From DATFPQ01 sp035264765 (GTDB lineage Bacteria > Actinomycetota > Actinomycetes > Actinomycetales > Angustibacteraceae), in the NCBI GenBank assembly GCA_035264765.1, contig DATFPQ010000040.1, positions 1-15,727 on the forward strand: 15,727 nucleotides of DNA, read 5' to 3'. Made by a program: the position numbers and the translations under genes. Shown in pieces: positions 1 to 6,445 of this stretch. A model generated the notes under the pieces. That model did no database searches, was not told where the DNA came from, and saw nothing but the letters and a program-made list of their open reading frames with translations. Numbering within the stretch: position 1 is the stretch's first letter; each line of letters begins with the position of its first letter.

Positions 1-27
1 GGTTGAGGACCACCGGTATCCGCCCGG

Positions 28-1662
28 TCAGCGACCGCCGCTGCGAGCGATGTGCTCCGCCACCCGCCAGGCGTTGGCCATGATGGTCAGCGTGGGGTTC
101 GCGCCGGTCGCGGTCGGGAACGGGCTGCCGTCCACGACGTACAGGTTCTCGACCTCGTGCGCGCGGCAGTCCGCGTCGAGCACCGACGTCTGCGGGTCGT
201 GACCCATGCGCGCGGTCCCGTGCTGGTGCGAGCAGTTGCCGGTGACCCGCTCGGCGTACACGCGGTCGACGCCCTTGGCACCCGCGGCCTCGAGGATCTC
301 CCCGCAGCGGTCGACGAGGAACCGGCCCTGAGCCAGGTCGTTCTCGTGCGGGGTAAGCGTGATCCGGGCCACCGGCAGTCCCCAGGCGTCGGTGACCTCG
401 TCGTCCAGGTCCACTCGGTTGTCGTGCTGCGGCATGTCGTGCAGCACCATCGCCACCGCCATGCTGTGGCTGAAGTACTCGCGGTCGACCTGCTTGGCCT
501 CCGCACCCCACGTGGGACGCCCGGGCAGGCCCCAGTTGATCGGCAGCGGGATGCCGACGCCGGCCGCCGCGATGTGCCCACCGCTGACGTGCCCTCGCGA
601 CTCGTCGTGGCCGTAGAACTCGAAGCTGCTGGCGCTGACGTAGCCACCGCCGGCCCACGCGTTCACCGGGTCGTCGAAGGTGCCCACCGAGGCGCTGTAC
701 TCGTGGAAGGTGACGTTGCGCCCCACCAGGTCGCTGCCGTTCGCCAGCCCGTTCGGGAAGCGCCCGGACTTCGACAGCAGCAGCAGGCGCGCGGACTCGA
801 CGGCGCCGCAGGCCAGCAGGAAGACGTCGGCCCGCTGCTCGCGCACGACACCGTCGGCGTCCTCGTAGACGGCGCCGCGCACGCGTCCGCGCTCGTCGAC
901 GACCAGCTCGCGGACGTAGCTGTCCGGCCGGAGGTCGTAGCGCCCGGTCGCGACGGCGTCCGGGACGAAGACGTTCAGCGCGCTCGACCGCGTGCCGGTG
1001 GGATCGCCGTGCTGCTGCGCGAAGGCGCTGATCACCGTCGCCGGGCGTCCGCCGAACGGCCGGGACAGCGCCGCCTGCGGCGTGGGGAACGAGTTCCAGC
1101 CGAGGGCCGAGCAGCCCTCGTGGAACTTCTGGGCGTACCGCGACATCGGCATCGGCGGGCACGGGTAGCCGCGGCTGCGCCACGACTCGTACTTGTTCGC
1201 GCTCGCCTGCCCGGAGACGCCGAACGCCCATTCAACCTTGTCGTAGTAGGGCTCCAGCTGGTCGTAGCTGATCGGCCAGTCGGCGAGCGTGGTGCCCGGC
1301 ACCTCACCCGCGATGCTGCGCAGCCGGAAGTCGTCCTCGGTGAAGCGGGGCAGCCAGCCCTGCCAGTGGACCGTGCCGCCGCCGACCATCTGCGGCACCG
1401 GGCAGAACGCCTCGAGCTCGGCCGGGTCGTCCGCGCTGGTGCGGCTGGTCCGCGGCTTGAGGAGCGGGTCCGGCCACAGGTTGTAGCGGTTGACGTTCGC
1501 CAGCTCGTCGCCGCCGAACGACTCCTTCGTGCGCCAGGGACCCTTCTCGAGCGCGACGACCCGCAGCCCGCTCTCGGTGAGCACCTTGGCGGCGGCCGCG
1601 CCGGACGCGCCGGCACCGATGATGCAGACGTCGACGTGCTCGGGGTTCGTGCTACGCGTCAT
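28..1662 (-). CDS. FAD-dependent GMC family oxidoreductase (probable sugar/glycoside oxidase or dehydrogenase)
   Basis: The 544-residue protein has the full GMC layout. An N-terminal Rossmann FAD site GAGASG lies at 16-21, with the acidic residue Glu39 in ALEKG. A VGGGTVHW flavin-contacting segment lies at 93-100. The C-terminal HQHGTARMG motif is at 479-487 and GANPTLT starts at 520, so the family's catalytic His/Asn pair would be His481 (or His479) and Asn522. Families of this type (gluconate dehydrogenase large subunits, pyranose oxidases, bacterial glycoside 3-oxidases) oxidise a sugar hydroxyl to a ketone. There is no signal peptide, so it is probably cytoplasmic, and no small subunit is seen. 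The ATG at 1662 has no close ribosome binding site; it overlaps the stops of both reading frames of the upstream scar (ATGACGCGTAG), so initiation probably depends on upstream translation. The stop is 27 bases from the window edge. The family is secure; substrate and electron acceptor are unknown. Confidence 0.93.
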   Translation of the reverse strand: MTRSTNPEHVDVCIIGAGASGAAAAKVLTESGLRVVALEKGPWRTKESFGGDELANVNRYNLWPDPLLKPRTSRTSADDPAELEAFCPVPQMVGGGTVHWQGWLPRFTEDDFRLRSIAGEVPGTTLADWPISYDQLEPYYDKVEWAFGVSGQASANKYESWRSRGYPCPPMPMSRYAQKFHEGCSALGWNSFPTPQAALSRPFGGRPATVISAFAQQHGDPTGTRSSALNVFVPDAVATGRYDLRPDSYVRELVVDERGRVRGAVYEDADGVVREQRADVFLLACGAVESARLLLLSKSGRFPNGLANGSDLVGRNVTFHEYSASVGTFDDPVNAWAGGGYVSASSFEFYGHDESRGHVSGGHIAAAGVGIPLPINWGLPGRPTWGAEAKQVDREYFSHSMAVAMVLHDMPQHDNRVDLDDEVTDAWGLPVARITLTPHENDLAQGRFLVDRCGEILEAAGAKGVDRVYAERVTGNCSHQHGTARMGHDPQTSVLDADCRAHEVENLYVVDGSPFPTATGANPTLTIMANAWRVAEHIARSGGR

Positions 1663-1996
1663 GGTCGTCGAAGCCGCCCTCGTACAGCGCGTCGACGACG
1701 CGGTTCCGGTCGACCTGGCCCCGGCCGGGCACGCGGTAGCGCCACCAGCCGACGTCCCAGGGGTCGGGGCGCGCGACCGCCCGGCCCGGCCAGCCGTACC
1801 GGTTGCGGCGCTCGGGAAACAGCTCGACGTCGTTGGCCTGCGCGTGCGCCACCCGATCGACGTACGGGCGCAGCGCCTGCACCGGGTCGATACCCATCCA
1901 CATCAGGTGCGAGGGGTCGTAGTTCAGGTACAGCCCCAGCGAGAACATCCACTCCCACAGCTCCGGGCAGTACGCCAGGTTGCCGGGGTAACCGTT
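1652..1996 (-). pseudogene. Internal fragment of a second sugar phosphate isomerase/epimerase-like gene
   Basis: The frame reads NGYPGNLAYCPELWEWMF, NYDPSHLMWMGIDP, AHAQANDVELFPERRNRYGW and WWRYRVPGRGQ. These are hallmarks of the xylose-isomerase-like TIM-barrel family, including the metal-site Asp in NYDPSH and the region that usually reads HAKD. Only about 110 residues remain of a protein that is normally about 300-350. The N-terminal half is replaced at about 1997-2003 by the start of a Gfo/Idh gene in another frame. The C-terminal part is lost after YEGGFD, where the sequence runs straight into the GMC start codon and stops at TAG (1652-1654). It differs from the intact isomerase at 2099-3007, so it is the relic of a separate gene and not a duplicate end. 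It cannot fold as a barrel. Confidence 0.75.
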
Positions 1997-1997
1997 C

Positions 1998-2102
1998 CGC
2001 GAGCTCCACGTCGTCCCGCTTGACCAGTGTCGGCAGCTGCGCGATGGCCGCGATGTCTCCCGCGCCGATGATGCCGACGCGGGTCCTGGCCTGCCCGCTC
2101 AT
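1998..2102 (-). pseudogene. N-terminal stub of a second Gfo/Idh/MocA oxidoreductase gene, fused out of frame
   Basis: The ATG at 2102 overlaps the upstream isomerase stop (ATGA). It opens with RVGIIGAGDIAAIAQLPTL, a clear Gfo/Idh/MocA Rossmann start with the GAGDIA nucleotide loop, and continues to DDVEL at codon 34. Homology then stops. The reading frame continues to a TGA at 1659-1661 as an arginine-rich out-of-frame reading of the isomerase fragment, giving a 147-residue hybrid ORF. The remaining roughly 300 codons of the Gfo/Idh gene are absent, so this is a deletion and not a simple frameshift. The hybrid ORF ends in an ATGA overlap with the GMC start, so ribosomes crossing the scar could still feed the GMC gene. 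Confidence 0.75.
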
Positions 2103-3007
2103 CGCGAAGTCTTTACGCCGGCCAGCTCGGCGAGCAGGGCACGCAGCGCCGCCGCGGACCGGGTCAAGCCGACCACCGGCTCGGGCAGGTCCTGTGCGTG
2201 CCAGCGGTATTCGTATTCGAGCGTGAGAACGTCGTCGTAGCCGAGGGTGGACAGGGCCGAGAGAATGCCGCCCCAGGGGACGATGCCGTCGCCGACGACG
2301 CGCGAGCGCACCGCGCGCTCGGACGCCGCGACCCGCGCCGTTTCCGACGCCTGAAACGGCGCGGCCGGGTCGGTGAACACGAGGTCCTTCACGTGCACGT
2401 GCCCGACCAGGTCGCCCTGGATGCGCAGCGCCTGTTCGTAGGGCTCGTCGTGGGTGAACGTCAGATTGGCCTGGTCGTACAGGACCCGTACCGCGGGGTG
2501 GTTCACCTCACGCACCAGCCGTGCCGTCTCGGCCGCGGATTGCGTCATCGTCCCGAAGTGGTTCTCCACGCACAGCCGTACCCCGGCGTCCGACGCTTCC
2601 GGCGCCAGCGTGGCCAGGGCCGCAACGAGCCGGCTCCAGTGGGCCGCGTGGTCCTGGTCGTCCGGTCGCCACGACCCTGCGTAGACCCGGAGCCGGTCGG
2701 CCCCCACGACCTGCGCGGTCTCGATGGCGCCGCGGAACTCGTCGACCGCGCTTCGCCACTGCCGCTCGTCGAGAGCGTTGATCCCCGTGGTGTACGGGGT
2801 CATCCCGACGATCGGGATACCGGTGTCCTCGGACGCCCGCCGGGCTTGTTCTGCTGAGCTCCGGTCGCGCAGCGGCAGCCCGGAGCGGTAGCCGTCCTGG
2901 TAGATCACCTCAGCGGCGTCGAGCCCGGCGGCCGCGAACAGCGCGAGCGCCTCCGGGACCGTCTGGTCGGGGGTTCCGAGAGTGTGGCCCGCGAGCCGCA
3001 TTGTCAT
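2099..3007 (-). CDS. Sugar phosphate isomerase/epimerase-like TIM-barrel protein
   Basis: The 302-residue protein is of normal family length. It belongs to the xylose-isomerase-like/IolE-like superfamily. The divalent-metal ligands can be placed at Glu148 (CVENHFGT), Asp178 (LYDQANLTF), His205 (HVHVKD) and Glu264 (TLEYEY). Relatives isomerise, epimerise or dehydrate sugars and keto-inositols; some work on 3-keto-glycosides. The start is the ATG at 3007: AGGAGG lies about six bases upstream, and that ATG overlaps the VOC gene's stop (ATGA). An in-frame extension to 3322 is possible, but it would run antiparallel in composition to the VOC gene and has no family similarity. The stop overlaps the ATG of the Gfo/Idh stub. 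The family is clear; the reaction is inferred only as a step after sugar oxidation. Confidence 0.9.
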   Translation of the reverse strand: MTMRLAGHTLGTPDQTVPEALALFAAAGLDAAEVIYQDGYRSGLPLRDRSSAEQARRASEDTGIPIVGMTPYTTGINALDERQWRSAVDEFRGAIETAQVVGADRLRVYAGSWRPDDQDHAAHWSRLVAALATLAPEASDAGVRLCVENHFGTMTQSAAETARLVREVNHPAVRVLYDQANLTFTHDEPYEQALRIQGDLVGHVHVKDLVFTDPAAPFQASETARVAASERAVRSRVVGDGIVPWGGILSALSTLGYDDVLTLEYEYRWHAQDLPEPVVGLTRSAAALRALLAELAGVKTSR

Positions 3008-3576
3008 TGGTGCCTCCTTCTGTTGTCGTCTGCTGCTGCGTGCCAGTCGGCCGGGCCAACAAGGGGCGGCGGGTCGGCCACCCTGGAACGGTCGACGATC
3101 TCCATCAGCAGTCCCCACGGCGTGAGGAAGTAGGTCCATCGGTTGCCTGCGACGCTGGGGCTGTCGCCCGCGACCTGTTTGCGGTCGCCGAGCACCCGCA
3201 CGCCGGGGATGTCCCGCAGCACCGCGATCGCCTGGTCCACGTCGTCCACCACGAAGCAGAGGTGGTGTCCGCCGGCGTCGCTGTGCCTCGGGTGCTCGGT
3301 GCGACGGTCGGAGCTGCTCCACTCGAAGAGCTCCACGTTGAGGTTGGGCGGCATGCGCAGCATCGCCAGCGTGAGGCGCGCGTCCTCCGGTACGGCGAAG
3401 TTCTCGGGCATGAACTGCGCGTCCGGTCCCCGGGTCGAGCGGTACAGCTCCTGCGCCCCCAGCGTCTGGACGAAGAACCGGACGGCCTCGTCGAGGTCGG
3501 GCACGGTGAAGGCGACGTGGTCGGCGTACCGGACGCCGGGGATGCGGGGCAGCTCGCCGCCGGTGCGCGCCGTCAT
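3004..3576 (-). CDS. VOC-superfamily (glyoxalase/dioxygenase fold) metalloprotein
   Basis: The 190-residue protein has the paired beta-alpha-beta-beta-beta modules of the vicinal oxygen chelate fold. Probable metal ligands are His20 (ADHVAFTVPDLDEA), Glu82 (NVELFEW), His104 or His105 (GGHHLCFVVDDVDQA) and Glu159 (LLMEIVDR). This is the H-E-H-E pattern of glyoxalase-I-like and epimerase-like members, which act through a metal-bound enolate. Its ATG at 3576 overlaps the LacI stop, and its TGA overlaps the isomerase start, both as ATGA. It is therefore tightly coupled within the operon. The tail after about residue 165 is polar and probably disordered. A role in isomerising or cleaving the oxidised sugar is inferred from position only. 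Confidence 0.87.
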   Translation of the reverse strand: MTARTGGELPRIPGVRYADHVAFTVPDLDEAVRFFVQTLGAQELYRSTRGPDAQFMPENFAVPEDARLTLAMLRMPPNLNVELFEWSSSDRRTEHPRHSDAGGHHLCFVVDDVDQAIAVLRDIPGVRVLGDRKQVAGDSPSVAGNRWTYFLTPWGLLMEIVDRSRVADPPPLVGPADWHAAADDNRRRHQ

Positions 3577-4559
3577 GCCGGCGGCCCGGCGGTGGAGGCC
3601 CGCACCAGCAGCTCCGGTGTCAGGACGACGTGCCCGACCGATCCGTCCGCTGCCTTCTTCTCGGCGAGGTCGATGGCGATGTTGCCCATGTCGGCGATCG
3701 GCTGGCGGACGGTGGTCAGAGCTGGGTTGAAGCGCGCGCCCAAGGCGAGCCCGTCGAAGCCCACGACGGAGACGTCCGTCGGGACGTGGAGCCCTCGAGC
3801 TGCGAGCGCGGAGATCACGCCGAACGCGACCATGTCGTTGGCGGTGATGATCGCCGTCGGCCGTTCGGTCATGGCGACGAAGTGCGCGGCTGCTCGCTCG
3901 CTGGCTCCGGTGTCCGAATCGCTGTCGAGGATGATGGCGTCCCCGTCGGCCAGCTCTCGGTATGCCTCCAGGCGCTCGTGGGCGGTGTATGTGCCCGAGA
4001 TCCCCGAGACGTAGCCGATCCGGCGGTGGCCGAGCGAGCGCAGGTGGTCGAGTGCGAGCTGGATGCCGCTGCGGCTGTCGACGGTGACGCTCGGCACGGT
4101 CGCCTGCTCGTCCACGCGGTCGATGACGACCACGCGGTGGCCGAAACCGAACTGCGTCAGCGTGTCCACGTTCACCCGGGTCGACGGCGCGACGACGCCG
4201 AACGGCGCGTACAAGGACTGCATGGCGTTCAGGTAGCCCGCAGTCCGGGCGTCGTCGCCGTCCGAGATGCAGAGCAGCAGCTGGTAGCCGCGGTCGCCGG
4301 CAGCCTGCGTCATCGTCTTCGCCAGCTCGGCGAAGAACGGGTTGGTGATGTCCGGCACGATCAGCGGGATGAAGGCGCTGGTCTTGCGACGCAACGCTTG
4401 CGCCAGCGGACTCATGGTGTAGCCGAGTTCTTCCGCGACGCGCAGGACGTGCTCACGCGTCTCCCCCTTGACTGCCTCCGGGCGGGAGAAGGCGCGTGAC
4501 ACCGTCGAGCGGTGGACGCCCGCGGCCTTCGCGACGTCGTCGATGCTGAGTTCAGCCAT
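3573..4559 (-). CDS. LacI/GalR-family transcriptional repressor
   Basis: The 328-residue protein has an N-terminal helix-turn-helix (residues 5-24, SIDDVAKAAGVHRSTVSRAF). A hinge follows with the minor-groove leucine in QALRRKT (Leu57), then a periplasmic-binding-protein-like effector domain from about residue 62 (IPLIVPDITNPFFAELA, VVGFDGLALGARFNPALTTVRQP). The start is the ATG at 4559, giving the standard MAELSIDDVAKAAG opening; longer in-frame starts add non-family sequence. It overlaps the Gfo/Idh stop by eight bases and the VOC start by four, so the repressor is made with the enzymes it presumably controls. The tandem LacI-type sites at 5697-5736 in front of this operon are the obvious targets, implying negative autoregulation relieved by a sugar or sugar derivative. 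The effector is not identifiable. Confidence 0.95.
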   Translation of the reverse strand: MAELSIDDVAKAAGVHRSTVSRAFSRPEAVKGETREHVLRVAEELGYTMSPLAQALRRKTSAFIPLIVPDITNPFFAELAKTMTQAAGDRGYQLLLCISDGDDARTAGYLNAMQSLYAPFGVVAPSTRVNVDTLTQFGFGHRVVVIDRVDEQATVPSVTVDSRSGIQLALDHLRSLGHRRIGYVSGISGTYTAHERLEAYRELADGDAIILDSDSDTGASERAAAHFVAMTERPTAIITANDMVAFGVISALAARGLHVPTDVSVVGFDGLALGARFNPALTTVRQPIADMGNIAIDLAEKKAADGSVGHVVLTPELLVRASTAGPPA

Positions 4560-5532
4560 GCTGTGTCCCTTCCTGGGCGAGCTCGTAGGCACGCCAGATG
4601 ATGCGCATGACGTCCTCCAGCTCGCCCAGGGTCGGCAGCCCGCGGAACCCCTCGCCGAGCGTGCGAGCGACCTGCCGCACGAACGGGTCGTAGAGGGGAT
4701 CGCTGTCCACGTCGAGGACGGCTCGCTCGGTGCCGCCGTCCAGCGCCGTGAACGTGGCCGAGCCATCCGAGCCGATGGAGGCGTATCCGGCTTCGCCTGC
4801 CGTTGAGTAGCTGCAGTCACGCTTGAGCTGTGAGTGCGGGAACGCGTACCCCACCTCGATGATCGCCTCGCGGCCGTCCGGCGTGGTCAGCACGAGGGTC
4901 GCGTGGTCCTCGACTGGCGTCGAGTGGAGGGTGGATGACAGCCTCGCGACGACGTCGGCCGTCGTCTGGGCGCTGCGCTGCTGGAAGAGGTCGACGAAGT
5001 GCGGACCCAGGTTGGCCAGACAGCCGCCTCCCGCGCGCTCGAGGTCGAGCATCCACGGGTTGCCGTTGCGGTCGTAGCGCTCCGGCGGACCGGCGATGAA
5101 CGACAGCCGCTGGTACACAGGGCGCCCAGCCTTCGCGAGCCAGCGGTCCGCGGGGCCACCGCGCTGGACCAGTGGCACGGTGGCCGGGACGCGCGCACTC
5201 TCGGCGGCGCGCCGCACCGCCTGCAGCTGATCCAGCGACGTACCGAGCGGCTTCTCCACGACAAAGGGGATGCGCCGCTCGATCAACGCATGACAGATCT
5301 CTGCCATGCGGTCGTGTCGGCTGAAGACGTAGGCCAGTTCGACGTCCTGGAGGTCCAGCAGCCGGCGCCAGTCGGCTTCGACCGGGCCACCCCACTGCTG
5401 GGCGAGATCGCGCACCCTCTCGGGCTGCTCGTCCGACAACCCTACGACGTCGTGCACCTCGCCGATCGCGGTGGCGTACAGCGGGACGTGCCAGTGCGAG
5501 GCGCCCAGGACGATGGTGCGTGCGCGGCTCAT
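4552..5532 (-). CDS. Gfo/Idh/MocA family NAD(P)-dependent oxidoreductase
   Basis: The 326-residue protein has an N-terminal Rossmann domain. The nucleotide loop reads VLGASHWHVPLY (8-19), a GxxHWH variant common in this family. EKP lies at 93-95, placing the catalytic Lys at 94. The C-terminal alpha/beta domain carries GGGCLANLGPHFVDLF (168-183) with His178. The residue usually Asp four before that His is Asn174, a deviation that could alter catalysis. Family members oxidise or reduce sugars and inositols at a ring carbon. The ATG at 5532 is chosen because MSRARTIVLG is a family-like opening; it lacks a good ribosome binding site but overlaps the upstream small ORF's stop (TGATG). Upstream extension to 5616 adds an arginine-rich non-family stretch. 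Being first in the enzyme series, it is probably a main pathway step. Confidence 0.88.
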   Translation of the reverse strand: MSRARTIVLGASHWHVPLYATAIGEVHDVVGLSDEQPERVRDLAQQWGGPVEADWRRLLDLQDVELAYVFSRHDRMAEICHALIERRIPFVVEKPLGTSLDQLQAVRRAAESARVPATVPLVQRGGPADRWLAKAGRPVYQRLSFIAGPPERYDRNGNPWMLDLERAGGGCLANLGPHFVDLFQQRSAQTTADVVARLSSTLHSTPVEDHATLVLTTPDGREAIIEVGYAFPHSQLKRDCSYSTAGEAGYASIGSDGSATFTALDGGTERAVLDVDSDPLYDPFVRQVARTLGEGFRGLPTLGELEDVMRIIWRAYELAQEGTQHG

Positions 5533-5684
5533 CAGGACGCGCCCACAGTCGCGGGGCGGACACCGGTCGCTGCGCCGGCGATAAACGTGGCGGCCAGCCC
5601 CGTCGGGCACCCGCACACGGCGACGCCCGCTCGACGCCGGGACTTCGGGACGACCCCGCAGGCTCCCACCTCACCCTTGTGCAT
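5532..5684 (-). CDS. Small 50-residue ORF at the head of the catabolic operon
   Basis: The ATG at 5684 has AGGAGGG (5691-5697) seven bases upstream, the best ribosome binding site in this operon. The ORF ends in a TGA overlapping the Gfo/Idh ATG (TGATG). The product begins MHKGEVGACGVVPKSRRRAG and continues VAVCGCPTGLAATFIAGAATG: basic residues followed by an apolar Ala/Gly-rich stretch, faintly like a signal sequence. I do not recognise it. It may be a real microprotein, a leader ORF whose only job is to deliver ribosomes to the Gfo/Idh start, or the stump of a lost gene. Placement and translation signals are good; evidence of a conserved product is absent. Confidence 0.4.
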   Translation of the reverse strand: MHKGEVGACGVVPKSRRRAGVAVCGCPTGLAATFIAGAATGVRPATVGAS

Positions 5685-5696
5685 CGCATCCCCTCC

Positions 5697-5736
5697 TGAG
5701 ATCGATCTCTGAGATCGGTTGCTGAGATCGGTTGCA
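5697..5736 (-). promoter_or_regulatory. Three tandem LacI-type operator sequences
   Basis: Read on the plus strand, three 14-bp sites follow at exact 13-bp spacing: TGAGATCGGTTGCA (5723-5736), TGAGATCGGTTGCT (5710-5723) and TGAGATCGATCTCT (5697-5710). The first matches the LacI-family pattern TGnnAnCGnTnnCA fully; the others miss only the last base. The third contains the perfect palindrome GAGATCGATCTC. They cover the region from the predicted transcription start to the ribosome binding site, a typical position for repression. The LacI-family gene in the same operon is the likely binder. Confidence 0.65.
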
Positions 5737-5738
5737 GA

Positions 5739-5768
5739 ACCGTAGGGCGGATGCGAGAGTCGTGTCAA
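5739..5768 (-). promoter_or_regulatory. Promoter of the catabolic operon
   Basis: On the minus strand, TTGACA (5763-5768) and TACGGT (5739-5744) are separated by 18 bp. This is a perfect -35 and a good actinobacterial -10 (TAnnnT). Transcription should begin near 5731-5733, within the first operator repeat, giving a leader of about 48 nt before the ATG at 5684. Confidence 0.65.
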
Positions 5769-6391
5769 CCAGTGCCGGCAACGCTCCGCTCGACGGACCC
5801 GTCGTCTCGTGGCACACCCAGTGGGACATGCGCAGGACCCGCATCCCGCGGCATATGGTGACGTGCGCGGCGCGGACCAGAACACTGCGGATCGCATGCC
5901 GCTGCGCTGGGGCGACGCGGGCCAGCGGCAAGACCGCGGAACGGTCGGCGACGCCACCCTTGTTCTTCGGAAGCAACGTCGGATGGATGGCCATCCGGCC
6001 TGCGGCGGCGTGATTGCCCGGATGATCATCGGCGCGGATCCGCAGGGCCTCGGTCACGACCCAGGTGATCTAGGAATGGGCCGTGCTCGCCGCGAGGCTC
6101 GGGTTCGGCACCCGCCTTCACCGGAGGGAGTTCTAGTGACCCGCGCCGACACCCCTCCCCTCCGCAGGGTCCCGACGCGGGCGCTGTCGCCTCGGAGCGA
6201 GCGCGCCTCAGGTTGGCCCGGCCACGAGGGGCCAAGCATCGGCGCCAGTACGGTGTCCGCCCCCGTGCCAGCACGCAGCCGGCCACCCGCCGCTGAAGTT
6301 TCGAGCGGTGGGTGACGCCACGGGACGCCCGATGGGACTGTGGCTAGCCCTGAGTGGTCGCCGCTGGAGTCCCGTGCCCGCCCCGATGCCC
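5769..6391. other. Intergenic region between the two blocks, no recognised gene
   Basis: This is the space between the divergent catabolic and signalling operons. No ORF here resembles a known family on either strand. It holds short perfect palindromes: GGATGGCCATCC (5985-5996), GATGATCATC (6021-6030) and GCGGATCCGC (6034-6043). It also holds a 59-codon GTG ORF (6136-6315) with GGAGGGAG five bases upstream, whose Pro/Ser/Arg-rich product looks non-coding. TGGCTAGCCC (6341-6350) and the inverted repeat GGGACT/AGTCCC (6334-6339 and 6368-6373) lie upstream of the SBP1 promoter. I see no transposase, tRNA or integration site. Confidence 0.5.
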
Positions 6392-6414
6392 GCGGGGATC
6401 CCCGCTCATAGCGT
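6392..6414 (+). promoter_or_regulatory. Putative promoter with palindromic operator for the SBP1-HK1-HK2-RR operon
   Basis: A perfect 14-bp palindrome GCGGGGATCCCCGC (6392-6405) sits three bases before TAGCGT (6409-6414), a possible -10. The same TAGCGT lies at an almost equal distance before the second lipoprotein gene (14484-14489; 31 versus 29 bases to the ATG). No clear -35 is seen, so an activator-dependent promoter is plausible. The palindrome overlaps the spacer, a place where a repressor would act. Confidence 0.35.
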
Positions 6415-6445
6415 GCTGGCATCGGCACGAGGAGGGGAGCGGACA

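Noticed and set aside
52..2226. 724-codon open frame on the plus strand
   Set aside because: It lies opposite the GMC gene and the scar, has an Arg/Val/Pro-rich product with no family motifs, and is explained by third-position GC bias of the true minus-strand genes.
3008..3322. N-terminal extension of the isomerase-like gene to 3322
   Set aside because: The added residues are Arg-rich and out of frame with the VOC gene they would overlap, whereas the ATG at 3007 has a strong ribosome binding site and a family-like start.
3001..4014. Long plus-strand frame opposite the VOC and LacI genes
   Set aside because: Composition is that of a shadow frame, and both opposing genes have clear domains and coupled starts.
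4560..4820. N-terminal extension of the LacI gene to 4820
   Set aside because: LacI-family proteins begin directly with the helix-turn-helix, as from the ATG at 4559; the extension is a shadow of the Gfo/Idh C terminus.
5985..6043. Cluster of palindromes GGATGGCCATCC, GATGATCATC, GCGGATCCGC as a possible operator or attachment site
   Set aside because: Short palindromes are expected at this GC content and they share no common core; no integrase or promoter adjoins them.
6136..6315. 59-codon GTG ORF preceded by GGAGGGAG
   Set aside because: The ribosome binding site is good, but the product is low-complexity Pro/Ser/Arg with no recognisable feature. It is noted in the intergenic entry and not called as a gene.
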